A stretch of 64,000 bases of DNA, taken from positions 15,595,242 through 15,659,241 of the forward strand of contig NC_037256.1 of NCBI RefSeq assembly GCF_000002425.4, read 5' to 3'. Positions 37,330 to 51,480 of the stretch are shown here, piece by piece. Within the stretch, counting starts at the first letter, position 1, and each line of letters begins with the position of its first letter. The position numbers and the translations under genes were made by a program. This stretch comes from Physcomitrium patens (lineage: Eukaryota; Streptophyta; Bryopsida; Funariales; Funariaceae). Under the pieces are notes generated by a model. The model was not told where the DNA came from. It made no database searches and worked only from the letters and a program-made list of their open reading frames with translations.

Positions 37330-40300
37330 CTATCTGGGCCCTGACAAGTGAATGGCTTCTATGTCCCATGAAGAATCCTCAACAAGTTCGCAGAACCTCC
37401 GTGGGAGCAGTGCTTCCCTGCTCATACGGCTCTCCATTTCACGCCATTGCTCCCATCTCTCTGCGAGGCCATCACCTTCCAGCATTCGCGCCACATCCAG
37501 CATTTTGGGGCGCTCTGCGGGGAGGACTTGGGTACATAGCAGTGCCACCTGTATAGGAATATTGATGCCATATCAAGAATGTTAGGAGTGTTGGAAGAAG
37601 ACAACAAATTGTCTCAGAGATGGATCCATTATTAGAGGAAATTTTAAGGCTTTGTACCTGCACCATCTCTTCAAGCTCCAGTGAATTGTACTCTGACATG
37701 AGTTCTGAGTCCACCAGTAAATCTAGTCTCTTCTCGGCTTGAAGTTTCTTGACCTAGTAACCAAACAACGATCGTCTATGGTCATAACTGGGTCCTAGAA
37801 AATTGATCAGAAAAAATATATTCTGTCAATATTTTCGAATGCCAATCTGCACATGTTGCATTCGAGGATAGTAGCCTTACCCAGTCGAGGAGCATCATGT
37901 CGTTCTGGCTTGACAGCCGTCCGAACTCAAACGCCCTTTGCCCCGTAATGAGCTCGAGCAAGAGCACACCATAGCCAAATACATCTGTCTTTTCCGAAGA
38001 TTGACCAGTGGAGAGGTACTCAGGTGCAATATGTCCAACCGTTCCACGAACTGCAGTAGTTACATGAGAGTCACGATGGTCCAACAGTTTGGCCAGACCG
38101 AAGTCTCCAACTACTGCTTCAAAGTCTTCATCAAGCAGTATGTTGGCCGCCTTCACATCCCGGTGAATGATTTTGGGGTCGCAGTGCACATGCAAGTAGA
38201 GTAAGCCCCGAGCGGCTCCCAAGGCAATGTTTTTGCGTCTCGGCCAATCTAATGCTGGCTTGCCCCCAACAGTATCTAACAAACACAAACAAAAGAAATA
38301 CAATGAGTAAATATTTCTGTAATTTACGAGCAGGGAATTGTTAGGCAAACTGCTCACGCCTACAATTAAAGCCCGGATTCTTGGGGAACATGATCGTTCT
38401 TGGGCAACCTGGTATTCACATGTGAGGGAAATTAATAGTGAGTAGCTTCTAAAGAATTCGTTAGACAAAATAAGAAATTAACCTACCTCGAAGACGAGAT
38501 GCTACACTGCCATTGGGCATGTAAGGATAAACAAGCAGCCGTTCAGAGGGAGTCATGCAAAATCCTCGCAAGCGCAGGAGGTTTCTGTGAACAGCTAATG
38601 AGATCATTTCAACTTCAGTTTGAAATTGCATTTCGTGACCAGGACTGCCTTCACCCTTCAATCGCTTGACAGCCACTACTGTCCCATCAGATAGGTGGCC
38701 CTTGTAGACATTCCCAAAGCCGCCTCTACCGAGTATATTCTTTACGCTGAAATTGTCAGTAGCTATCTGAAGTCCCCGAAATGAAAATTTCTTAAGCTGA
38801 CCCAGTAGCACATTCGGATCTTGTTGTTCTGTTGCATTGCAATCAAAGTTTTCAAGTGTGAAACAAGGATGCTTTTGCAAAGTAACAATAAATTCGATAC
38901 AACAAATAGACCACATTTCTAAACTGAATGAAAATGTTCAGCTATTTTTCTTTTTATAGTAAGTTTCACCTCTAGGATGACGAACACGACGACTTGGATG
39001 ATCAACTAGCGCAACGAAGATGGTTTCTTTCATCCACTTAAAATGGTTTCATGGTGATTGACGTAAGACTTGGGCATGGAAGGACCGCTAAAAACATTTT
39101 ACCATTTACATCGAAGAACACTTGTTTGGCATTACGACGACGCCACCACAGGGAGCCCAACAGGAGTGATCCGACCAACACTGCTGCTCCCAATGATAAA
39201 CCGGCCGCTACAGCAGTTGTGTTTGATCTCCTGTTTCTGCCTGTAGTCATTAATTCATGCTGAAGGTAAGTACATGAATACATGTACATCCCTCTCCTGA
39301 CATATGCCGTGACAAATTTCTTGGTAAGCACCTGTCGTGGTTATTACAATATCTATTCTTCAAATATCAACAACAGAGCTGGAAGGAATTAAATTAGAAT
39401 GAGCTAAGAAGAATCATCTGAGAGAGGCCCCCCGATTGGCCATGAAGATCTTGTAATGTACCATCTATCAAGAATTTACAAGCCTTTGTGGATTGATCGC
39501 AGATGTAGTGATCCCCGAGCCTCCAAGCCAGTAGTCTTAAAATAATTTTCATAAATATTGCAAACTCTTCAATAAATAAATACCATAGTGCAGGAATCAT
39601 GAAAAGATAGGACAGAAACGAACCATCGACGACATTTATGTTCGCAGGGTTGGGCAGTGGAGGGTCACCGGGACACTCTTTTCTAACAGCCCATCCGCAC
39701 AAATTCGGATTTCCATCCACCCTGAAAGACGTTCGTAAATGACACCCAGATCATCAAAGATGTCAGTAGCTATTTGTGAAGCATATCTCTACTCACTCTG
39801 ACAAATATTGACATAGAATCATCCAGTGCTACACAATAGGTTGCCCGATCCTAATCTTCCCATATCATCGAGCCCAAAATATACAAGGAATTATGTGTAT
39901 TCCCGCATCTACTTCCTTGCAACTCGTGTAAATTCATAAGCATGTTAGCTCGCCCTTCTGTAACTACAAATCATGCATTTGATTCAGACAAATGAGAGGT
40001 TCAATGTATGAGGTGATTCAGCTTGATTTGTTAACTAGCAATGTTCAGAATCCTTACATTAAATTTTTCAATGTCTGATTAGGAACAAAGCCTGACAAGC
40101 TGTTGAATGAAACATCCCTGGTATCGAAACAAGAACAATAATCAGACTGATAAGTAAAGTTCAACCGGGTAGAATGTTGCACACACAAGCGTCACTCAAC
40201 CATAAATTGTCTGCACGTACGCATTTTCTCACATCACAATCACATCCAGTGAAGAAGTTTCCAAGGAGTCAGTGTGCGAGAAACTAGAGCTCACAGTGAT

Positions 40301-41860
40301 TGTAATGAAGACATATTGGCAACGAATACTGGAAAGCTTCCATTGAAGTGGTTCCCTCCCAGATTTCTGTCAAAACCACACGGGAAGTGAGCTACATCGC
40401 CCCAATTTGATCTCCCGACTACTTACGTGGGTTGACCAACACAAGAGAGGGCCAGCATCTCTTTTGCATCACAGGGGGAGTAGTGGCAAGCTTTCAGAAA
40501 AGGTATATTCAATGAAACTAAATACCGAGAAAATCAAAATGAGAGTAAGATGTCGGATTTTTTTCTGCATCCAACAAGAAATTTAAAAATAAATAAAAGA
40601 AGAAAAAAAAGAAAAAAAGAAGAAGAAGTGAATACATGGAGCTAATCCTAATCAGAAGAAGATATCAACAGAAACACTGATCGCTTGAAGCCTCTTAAGG
40701 AGTGAAATAGTTTCTCACAAAGTTATTAGACTTGTCAGGTTCATAAGAGCGCTGGGAATTGCACCAGAGAAGTCATTTCTGGACAAGTCCAAAACCACAA
40801 GTTTTGAAAGATTTCCAAGCTCCGAGGGTAATTCGCCGGATATCGAGTTGTTAGTAATTATCCTGTCAGTTTGCAACCAAAGATCATGAATCTTTACCTT
40901 GATAAAAAGAAAAAGAAAATGATGGCATTGCAGTCACTTCAAAATAGATACATGCTTGCAATGTAGATTTTCCTGTGAGTGAGGTGAAGGTACGTACAGG
41001 CGGTGAAGATTTGAGAGGCTTCCAATAAGAGGAGATAAGTTTCCAGACAAACCATGAGAAGGTAGCGCCCTGCAACACGCAATAAATCTGAGTAATTCTT
41101 GTAAAATTCCAACACATGCCTCCCTTAAGCTGAAGTTCTTGTGACAATAATGTTTCTTATCGGGCGACTGTGAAGTGTTCTGGGTGTCACTTACAAGCCG
41201 TAGACAGAATGGTTAGCATCACACTCCACAAAGGCGAAGGTGCAAGGTGATAGATAGTTCGGATCCCATGACGCAAGTACGTTCTCGGGATCCTCAAATG
41301 CTTGCTTGATTGCAGCCAAAGACCTCACTGCACATTGGCTTCAGAATACAACGTTAATGCCCTGTAACTCAGAGTCAGTCCTAAGCCACATTCCACTTTT
41401 GCACAACAAATTTCTCAAAAGTGCGTAAGTTGCCACCGATTACCATACCCCATTACCTAGTGCATTTCGATTGACTGATAATAGTCCTAGTTTTCTTAAC
41501 GCTCACGGGAGAGCCTAATGTATTTTTAGGCCACTGCACTCCAAAGGTGAAAATCATGCACTCTGCATTGTAGTAATTTAATTTGTGCCTCTCCATCATC
41601 AGGCTTAAGCCACAGAAAAACACTTTCGGCGATTGTCCACTCCTCTGCTAATTATGATTCTAAGGCGATATCAACAAAATCATGTGAAAATGAACGATCA
41701 TACCTTCGGGGTTTCCGTCAAGGCAATGAACATGTGTTAGGAAATTGAAAACTTGGAATAGTGAAAGTGCTCCACACAGCCACTGCAGTATTCCAAGAGC
41801 AGGAACTTGAGTGCCGGCCTTGTGTCTAGCTCTTCTCCCCATTGTTTGCAGCTGCTTCAC
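37330..41860 (-). CDS. LRR-II receptor-like kinase, SERK/NIK type
   Basis: Twelve exons in continuous frame give about 641 residues: 41704-41860, 41195-41327, 40998-41069, 40719-40862, 40295-40366, 40058-40117, 39624-39721, 39103-39240, 38487-38828, 37881-38275, 37658-37753 and 37330-37548. A signal peptide lies near 15-40, LRRNT at 53-95 ([14 protein letters not shown]), then about five LRRs, each ending at a phase-2 intron as in SERK genes, and a transmembrane helix at 255-278. The kinase has GRGGFGNV, Lys346 in AVK, His443-Arg444-Asp445 (RD type), DFG at 463-465 and [10 protein letters not shown]. The C-terminus ends in the SERK/NIK signature HLSGPR. All catalytic residues are present. These kinases are plasma-membrane co-receptors in hormone, immune and developmental signalling. 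The kinase core is SERK-like, but LSGNLSP in the ectodomain and the LDLLVDSEL-type end of the kinase point to NIK/CIK, so the subgroup is open. Confidence 0.93.
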
Positions 41861-44200
41861 ATATTATTGCTGCTATTGTCCACATTGTAGGGCGATTATA
41901 TCAGCTAACCTATCCGTCGTCTATCATTTATAATATTCTCTTGTCCACTCGTTTTATTCTTCCGAAGAAACTGTTTCACTGCAGACTGCATGATAAGACA
42001 CTCCATCCTCGAATAGTGGACTTTGCGCCATCGCGCAATCAAACTTAATCCTCCTAATTGAACGCCTACAATTCAATACCGCGGATTTTGCAGACTTCAG
42101 AATTGCAATCTCCAAGCTGAACAACGGCGTGATCCTGGAATGTACATAGCATTCAAAATGAGGACGGCGAAATGCTCCTGATGCAAGATAGGATCCTATC
42201 TTGATGCTCAACTTCAATTTCTCTTTTATTCTTTTCCTCGCTTACAAGATTCCATAGAGTCGAAGCCAGAGTTAGAAACCCAGTGGTGGGTTCACAACTT
42301 GACACACCTGCTTTAAGATCACGACGAGCACCGATTGAGCTCCAAACGTAGCGTTCCTTGTTCTCCATTCTTTAGCTCAACACCATTACAAGCGCCAGAG
42401 TGCGCTTCAAAGACACCAATCTTTCTCAAACGTAGTGTTGCCAAACACTCTAGTGATCTGATAAGTGCGCTTGGAGTATTGAGGATATAAAAAATCGTCC
42501 GACGCTAGTGGAAGGCACACATGCATCTCCGAAAGCGCTTGCAATGCTCTCCACTTGCAGAAGCACACCATGGTACACATTTAAGGAACCTCGATTAGAA
42601 AAAGATAATAGTTAATCAACACACAAACGCGCTATTACTCCACTGTCAGGGGCTTCACTGCGAGAAACGAGTGCAGCTCTGTAGCAACAAAAAAGACCCC
42701 TCATTCACTCTTCTCCTCTCCTTAACTCCTCGGTTTCAAGCTTATCGACTCACACCTGTAGAGATTGCATTTTCTTCTCAAATACACACACACAGAGATC
42801 CTCTAAAAGATTTTTTCAAAACTCAGTGAAGCTGTACACAATCCTCACTTCGTCAAATGGGACAGGGCAAAAGACCCTCAGTGATACCGAAACGCAACCA
42901 ATGCTACGATCTACGAAGGCAAGGTAGCCGTCTCATCAACCCCATGTAATGACGCCCCTGACGCCCCAGCGGCTCCGTCTAGTTCGTAGGACAGCCCCCT
43001 GCTTCTCACACGCAGAATACATGTACAAAGGTACAATTGTTCCCTGTGCAATGACAACGGTAATTCAGAGGTATGAAGATCGTTTGGAGAGCTTTCCCTT
43101 CACCAGCTAAGCTGTAACTCGTTCAAGACGAGGTGACAACCCATGTACAGTCTTGATCGCCAGCTAGAGCTTTGTAGGTCAGTGGCTAATGACAACGTCA
43201 CTGAACCACCCCAGCGAGTCTGACATAGTACTGATAATCCTTCTTTGAAGCCATCCCTCTCTCTCGCCCTCTCTGACAAACCGCCCTGCTCCTCTCTCAA
43301 AAGCGCGCACACACATCTTGCCTCGGCACACGAGCCTTCAAATCTCACAGTAGAGCTGCAGGGTCTGCGTTTCAAGAAGACTGAGGAAACCTTCCCTTGT
43401 GCATGCAGTAATGACTCTACACAGGTCCTGAACTTCGTCCACTGAGGACAAATGGCATGCATCACAACTTGGGGATTTGTACACACACACAAACTTGTGT
43501 AGGCTCACAGAGGCTGTGAAACAATTTTCTTGTACATTTGGATACATGTTTGCTATCTCTACAAACCAGCTGCATTGACCCCATCTTCCAAGTACAAATG
43601 CAACTGCTTCCTTGTCACTGTAGACAAATCCTTCAACTCCATCTTAGTGAAGCCCCCTGCAATCTTACTGTTGCTTCCAACTTTACTATCCACCTGTGGA
43701 GAAACCTCACTAGAGATCATGCTTTCACTCCATGTGCTCAAGCACAACATACCTCCCCCACATGGGCATGGATTTGATAGTCATTTCTATGATGAGAATG
43801 AGCAACTCAACTCAATAGGTGGGCTATTTGACAATCCTGGATATGGTGTGAACTCAGCAACTCCTTCCCAAGCTAAAAAATTGATGCTCAACAACAGTTA
43901 CTGGGTGTATTTAGAAGAGCCTGCTGTTTTGACTGAGTTGGGGGAAAGCTTGTGAGTAGCAAGGGCTTGTTGACCAGGAAGTCAAGCCTGGTGGGTGCCC
44001 CAGCTGAGACTGGACTGAGAGGGAGAGAGAAAGCATGAAGCCCAGTGGCTGTTAGACTGTTGAACACCCCCTTTGATCACATTCCATGCATATCATCCCA
44101 CAAGCTCACTAGTAACATTTTTCCATTCTAAAGTCCATGGGGGCTTAATCAGCATGACAGGCTACTTACAAGCTAGCAAAAGGAGCTTTGCAGGGATACA
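41861..44200 (-). other. Upstream region of the receptor-kinase gene
   Basis: Moderate GC with many short frames on both strands and none I would call a gene. The longest is a 141-codon plus-strand frame at 43530-43955 with no recognisable motif. The region probably holds the promoter and a 5' UTR of the kinase gene. Confidence 0.35.
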
Positions 44201-44473
44201 TATCATGGACATGGACCACCTACACAAAAAAAACTCCTATTAAGTTGTATCAGTGCCTCTTTTCAATTACAATTGCGCTTAAGCTGCAAGCTCATAACAC
44301 TGCTTCCACATCCTTGCAGTGCAGCCATCAAAGGTTGCTATTTAACCCTGACTTACAGTGTGGCTTTTTTAATAGTTTCTTATTCATTTTTGATGTGTGT
44401 GTGTGTGATATTATTTTTTTGTACTTTGCATTGATGTTGCAAATGATGGTGCTAAATGGGCTGAAACATTTAG

Positions 44474-44510
<37 letters not shown>

Positions 44511-45895
44511 TCACACACACACATGTGAAGACATACATAATTATAAAGGTCTGAGATCAAGTGAAGAGTGAAATCAGACAGATTTGCTATTATATTTGAC
44601 TTGCTTTCTTTACTTGCTGTGAGTTAGTTTAGATGAAGTGACAACAGGGTCTTGCTTGATACACTACTGCCCACCTCTGATGCACACACAATTGTGCTGT
44701 CTTTGTTGCATGGGCTCCACTTTAAATGCTTAAAAATGGGTTTTAAAAAGGACAGAATTCTGTTTGATGTTTGCAAGCCCATGTGATTGGGTATTTATTT
44801 ATTTATTTTCTTCTGTTTGAAGCCGTTCTTCCAAGGCATGAGAGAGTAGGAAAAGGAGAGAAAAGAGATCACCCTTGAATGTCCTCATTTTTTGTTAGGA
44901 TTGCATTTGATTGACAGAGAATGATAGTCATATGTTAACAAATGTTTATATATATATATAGATATATATATATATATATATATATATTGACCATTATAGT
45001 AATGAGTGTTGGAGATTAGAGTATCAACATAACATAAAGTTGGATTTTTAATGTTAATATCTATTTTTAAAAATAAAGTTGATTTTAATGTTAATGTATT
45101 TTTTTAGTAAGTTTTTAATGGTGTTATAATTAATGGCAACTGATGTTTCTGATATTTAGGAGGTCTTTTATATGTAGAAGCTCACTGTAAAAGCCCATGG
45201 TCTAAAAGTCTTGTAAAAGTTCTATGCTTGGTAAAGAAAAGTTTTCCTTTGAAAGTTTTATCTTTTAAAAGTAGGATAAGGTGAAAAGGGACCATAAAAT
45301 GGATCGAATTGTTTTTTTAATGTAATTTTAAATAGGAAAAAGTTATACTTTGATTCTAAACATTTTTTAAATTATTATTATAAATAGATTCCTTATACAA
45401 ATATTTTTAAAGATTTGAAGTGTGACTTCTCAGTTCTTAGTAACAACCACATTTTAAGGAGGATTTAAAGCATGCTTAGAAGATAACCTTGTTCATGGAA
45501 TATTAGAAAAAAAAATAAAAATAAAAAAAAAAAAAAAATTGTTTCACATCAGATTTTCCTCTTACAAGCTTATTAATGATTTTAAAAATATGAAGTCAAT
45601 TAAATAATATTTATTAATTTTAGTCTATTGTAAGATTTTAAATGATACTTTCTTATCTTCTCTTGAATACTTAAAGACCACTTTTGAAAAAAAATTTAAT
45701 TTGAATGGCAAATGAGGTCTGTCACTATCGAATCTAAGATCCACATAAATTTTATTGGTAACTATAATGTACAACCAATATATAATTTTTACAATATATA
45801 TATAAATTAATAGAACGTTGTTTTTTTTTAAGGATTTTTTACATCTGAGTTGTATGTTTCAAGTTTGTGCAATTAAATTAGCATAATTAAAAATT

Positions 45896-45926
<31 letters not shown>

Positions 45927-45963
45927 AATCAATAATAAAATTTAAGATAATTAGAAGGGGTAA

Positions 45964-46004
<41 letters not shown>

Positions 46005-46405
46005 TGTCTTAAAAAAAATTATAAAACACGTTTATAATGCATTGTTTCATAAAAATTAGAAAAAAAGTACTAACATCTAAAAAGTCAATTTAATAAATAA
46101 TATTTTTATACAGTTCAATTTATTTATTTATTGATTGAAAGAAAGGAAGAAAGGAAGAAAAAAAAGTACATGTTAGTCCTTATCAACAAACTAAAGAAAC
46201 TCCGAATCTTAAGTGGCATCATAGATATATTGAATTTCAATATAAATAAATTATGAAATAAAAATTAATATTGTAAAGAAATAATAAAGTATTCAAGAAA
46301 GAAAGTTTAAATTAAAATTAAAAATTTGAGATAAATATGTAATATAACACAATACAAATCTTGCCTTCTTTTTGGATTCAAATTAACATAATTGAATTTT
46401 ATAAC

Positions 46406-46446
46406 TACCAATTTAATACCAATTTAATACCAATTTAATACCAATT
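46406..46446 (+). repeat. 11-bp tandem repeat, about 3.7 copies
   Basis: The unit TACCAATTTAA repeats from 46406. It is followed by TTTTGTTCTATTTTGGTGGGT, and a diverged copy of this whole block (TACCAATTCA... then GGTGGGTAG) recurs about 80 bp further on, so a larger duplication is also present. Confidence 0.8.
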
Positions 46447-47675
46447 AACTTTTGTTCTATTTTGGTGGGTATTAAATTGATATTATAATCAACAATTTAA
46501 TTTAATTACCAATATAATACCAATTCATTTTTGCTCCATTGTGGTGGGTAGCTCAATAAGTCATAGTGATTAAAGGCCAATGGAGTATTGAACATGGCCT
46601 TTGCCAATAAGTACACACTTCTATTTCATCGCAATACAAGTATTTGTGTAGTATTAATTGTGGATCTATCTAATTAAATTTATTCATTAAAAATTTGAAA
46701 AATAATAAATGTACTAGTGTAAACAAAATAATAATCGTTAAAATATACATTCATTATATAATTATTTATTTATATATCATGTGATAAAATTACTATTTCT
46801 TTAGCAATTAGTTACACATTAATTTGAATATGGATATACACACACATGTTATCAGAAATATATACTAGAATGTGTGACTTTGCAAAATTTTAATGACATT
46901 CATATGAAAAAGAAACCAAATGTTTTGGGATATGTCCATTCACCCACTAGTGCTCACAAGTGTTTTATTTTTGCTCCTTTCACTAGGAGACAATATCATT
47001 TAAATGGGAGAAAGGCAAGTTTGGAAGGTCTAAAAAGTTATACACATGCATGTGTATATATAAATAAACACACCTATTTAATGCAAAAACGTATTTATTA
47101 TTTGATTTTAATTTTGATATGACAACTTATGAATTCAACTATGGCAAAAAGTTGCTCACATCATTGTGTAGGTGTAGCCAATCATGGCTAACTGTAAACC
47201 ATATTATTTTATTATATGGATTTTAAATTAAACCAATGTTTTCTTTATTTTTAAAATCTTCAAAAAGGAATAACTATATCATGTGAAGAGTCAAAAATTG
47301 TGGGATAAAAAATTGGAATATTGGACTTGTTCCTAATACTTTAAAGAATACTGCAGTAGTCCTTGATATTTAATTTTAAAACAGAGGTCATATCCAAGTT
47401 ATGCCAAACTTTTACATCCAACAAAGCTTTTTTAAAAAATGTTAAATTTAAATTCAATTGCACTTTTTATAGAAATTTCTTATTATTTTATTGTTATAAT
47501 TTTTTTATTCATATTTAATTTGTTTGTATCCTTTACTGTGAGTGTATGCAAAATGTTCTGAATGCTTAATAATAGATCTGAAAAATTAGCTGAAACTTTA
47601 AATAAATTGTGAACAATATTAAAGTTTTATATTTGACCACTATTTCCAAGAAAATATCAACTTGATATTACATAA

Positions 47676-47709
<34 letters not shown>

Positions 47710-48172
47710 TACATTCATAATAGAATAATAATATTGAGAATTATATCTTGCTCTATTTATCATACTTGAAACATGTTATCCACCCTAACCAGTGTATCAA
47801 TATATCCATATAAACACCCACAAATACATTCAAGTTTACTTCCTTCCTAATTTGTCTTTGAAGGTAGTGTTATGATCAATATTCAAAATTGATAAAGTGA
47901 ATCAAACCTTTTATTGTCATATCTATGTAAAAATAACTTTCTCCATTCATCAAAATACAAATGAAAAAAGACTCAAAATCACCTCTATCACCTCTTATTG
48001 ATTTCTATGATTATAGAAGCCCAACATTGGTGATGGGAACTTTGAGGATAATTAGAAAAACCTTAATTAGGAAAAAGAGTGGATTAATTCAGTGATGAGA
48101 CCCCTCACACGCTCCAGCAGTTATCAGAAGACAAGATCCAAAATAATATATAATGTGTATATTACACTACAT

Positions 48173-48308
48173 CAACAACAACAACAAACTGCAAGGCTGT
48201 ACCCTGATTAGCCCACTAAGCCCAGTCTAATGCATGCACTAATCCTGACATTCTGTTGCAAGATGTGACTTGTATTTCAGTGTACCACTGCGCTAATTGG
48301 CACATGCC
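48173..48308 (-). mobile_element. Probable tRNA-derived SINE with a (TTG)n tail
   Basis: On the minus strand a pol III box-A-like TTAGCGCAGTGGTA (48283-48296) is followed about 30 bases later by a degenerate box-B-like ATACAAGTCAC. Then comes a body with TCTTGCAACAGAATG and GCATGCATTAGAC that resembles, from memory, the conserved body of plant Au/TS-type SINEs. The element ends in a (TTG)n tail, CAA on the plus strand, at 48173-48188. It is about 136 bp. The surrounding DNA is AT-rich and this block is not. I could not define target-site duplications, so the ends are approximate. Confidence 0.5.
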
Positions 48309-50789
48309 AGTGGTAGTTTGTACCACAAGGGTACATGAAAGATTACTTGATTTATTAAGATTTATTAAGATTTTGATATATATTTTTTAATGTTATTAAC
48401 AGGAATATTTTACAGATGAATAGATTGTCTGGAATGTACCCATTTTTCTTGGAATTTGTAATGGGTTTTGAATGAACAAGAGTGAGAAATGAAAACATGC
48501 TTGCGGTTTGGTTTGGTTTGATTATTGTTTTCCTCAAAATAGTCCAAAATTAAACTGCAAGTTTGAATGTAACTCTTGGCTAATACATCATCCAATTTCC
48601 AAAGTTTCACACTCTTGATTAAAAATACCAAAAGGAATGAATATTTTTTTTGAGGAAGTTGCAGTAAAATGTTTGAAGGTGGTTTGTTTACTTGTGTGGG
48701 TGGGTAAAGTATTTGTTTTCTGTTTGTTATACTCTTTTGTTTATTCATTTATTAAAAGAATGATTCACCTCATATTGATTGATGTCAGATGTTTCAATAC
48801 AGACGATGCAAAGTAGGTGATTATTATTATTATTATTGAGGTTTAGCTATCAAAAAAATAAAATGAATGCAAAAAGATCTTAAGAATGCTGGTAAGTCAA
48901 TAAAAATCTTAAATCTAATCGATAAATATTTTTGGCGATTTATTGCCTAATATATTTGGTATTTGAGGATTTATTTATTTATTTATTTATTTTTAAATTT
49001 TGAAGAGTTTTGATTTGAATTCTTGAATATCTGTAAATTTATGTGCATACATGTTAACATACATATTATTAAACTTATAAATATATGAAATTTTATATAT
49101 TTTCATAAAACATTAAAAAATTTAGTTTTGAGAAGTATAGTTTCAAAACTAGTAAATTTGTTTCCTACAAACTCACATTATTTTGTTTACTTTCATGTCC
49201 ATATTTTATAATGCTTTAATGCATCTTTGGTTTTGTTTAACAATCAATTTGAACATTTTTTTCCTTAATAATTACCATACGTTCAAAAATAATAATGATT
49301 ATATGTACTCATTTCTTTTGTATTTTTCTAAAAATAACACAGTTGTTTCAGTTTAAGTTTTGGATTTACAATTATTATTATTTATTATTTATTGCTCCAC
49401 ATGTATATTACTTATAATTGTTTCAACATGTTTACGAAAATACAATAAAAATTTAAAACAAAATAACATTAAGACCTTTGATATAAAAAATATATCATTT
49501 AGTAAATGTGTTTTCTTTTTTTTCTCAAAATTAAGAAAAATAGGCCAAAGTTTATAATTTATTTATATATATAGAAAAAAGACTAAGAAACTATATCTCA
49601 AGTATTTTTTAGTCTAAAAATTTTTAGTAAAGTTATAAATATATCAAAATAATGAAAAAAACTGAATTTAAATCTATGATAATCATTTTTTATTTATTTA
49701 TTATTTATTTTAGTTATTCTTATTTACTTATCATTTCTGTTTGTTATTTCATAAAATTTTCTAAATATTTAAAATAGTTAATATTTCAGATATGAATTCT
49801 ATTATTACGTCATATCAAATAATTAGTTATGTAGTTTAGTTTTCTGGTATTTGGTATGTAAGCTTTGAGGATTCATTACCTGAAAACTTTTCACTATTAA
49901 TATATTATTTCAATTTTTTCTTATGTTTACCAATATAATAAAATACCCTTTTTAAAACTTTATATCTTTTACTTTGGAAAATGATTAATAATCATTTTTT
50001 CAAATATTTATAAATGTTTATTAATATATCTTGTAAAAATAATTTTATAGATTGTAGAATTTTAGAGAGTGTATGTGTGATTATACATATATCTTGAATT
50101 TTTTATTATGTGAATCTAGAGATGTTTCATCAAGAAACTTGGTTGATTATATTTATTATATTTCTTATTGAGTTGCATATAAAATGAAATAAAATGACTT
50201 CAAATTAAAAAATGATACTAACAATATTGAAAAACATTATTTAATAATCTAGAAAGTTTCTGACACAGAATCTTGTTTTAATCGGTTTTTTGCAGATCCA
50301 TATTATTATCTAAAAAATAAAAAATGTCATTTTCAAAAATAGTGTGAGAAGACCAGATTCATAAAATCGAAATAGTATTATAATTATATGTTAGTACTTC
50401 AATATACCAATAAAGTAACTTGGTTCTTTTATAAAATTTTGTAACATTAGAAAAAAAATAATAGGTTTAATTTATGATGTCTAAAGCTTGTTACACATTG
50501 TTAAGATGAAACATAAAATAAAATTAATTTATTGTATTTTAAAAAATATTTTGTGTTAATTATTTCAGATATAAACACTATAATGTCTAGAAGTAGTGAG
50601 GTTTTTAGAAGTGCATTTAAAAAAACATAGTTTTTACAAAATCTATTGACATTTAAGCAATACATAAATATTTATTCTTAAGATTTGTATTAAAAAATAT
50701 TCAAGAATCTTTTTAAAAAGTTCAAAGAATGTGTAGTTCAAGAAATAGGGACTTAAAGTAGATCATAGATAAACACATGGTCAAGAAGG

Positions 50790-51480
50790 TGCATGCCAAC
50801 TATGCCCATAATTCATCCTCATATTTCACCAATAATTAGTATAGTGGGGTACATTGATTTGCTCCAAACTCATGGTATGCCCTTCTCGTCCTCTTGGCAT
50901 AGTCTTCTTCTTTCACACCTCCTTGTCCATCCTCTCCTTCCACTTAACATTGCTACTCCTCTATCTCAATGTTACAAAGTTAGCCTCCAATTGTATGCAC
51001 ACACTAACACACACCCACACACAGTTTTTGTTAGAGTTTTGGCTTTTTCTATGATTCGGTGGGGTTGCAAGGGCGCTTTCTGTTGCGAATTGATTGCCTT
51101 GCATCCTCTGCTGTTTTCACAACTGCGGTAGGTTCCGTTTCCAGATCTCAAAACAACCATAAATCTGTGCAACTGCGGCTTTCTGATTACTCACCTGGAA
51201 ATTGCCTTAACTTCCAAATTGCTGTTTTGGTGTGTGTCGGAAGCATCAGATTTGTGTTGGTGCAGACTCTTCGATGAGTTACTCCTGCAATCTTGGGACC
51301 GACTCCATCTTCATACAAACTCATCGCCTTCAAGTTTGTTTGGATTGAGCTCGAGATTGAGAGAAACGGTGAAGTTTTGTGAACTGGATATTGTGAGCGC
51401 CGCTTACGCCACCACTCCTGCTACACACCTTTGCATTAACCGGCATTTCAGTACATGAACAACATGGCGGATAGTAAAAA
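50790..51480 (+). other. Isolated GC-richer island without a recognised gene
   Basis: About 700 bp stands out from its AT-rich surroundings. It contains overlapping short frames on both strands (up to 112 codons), a pyrimidine-rich first half, and an AC run near 51000-51022. No protein motif was recognised. It could be a non-coding transcript, a gene remnant or a promoter-like island. Confidence 0.3.

Noticed and set aside
43530-43955. 141-codon plus-strand frame upstream of the receptor kinase
   Set aside because: No recognisable motif, irregular composition, and overlapping frames on the other strand. It could be a young gene but nothing in the sequence separates it from chance.
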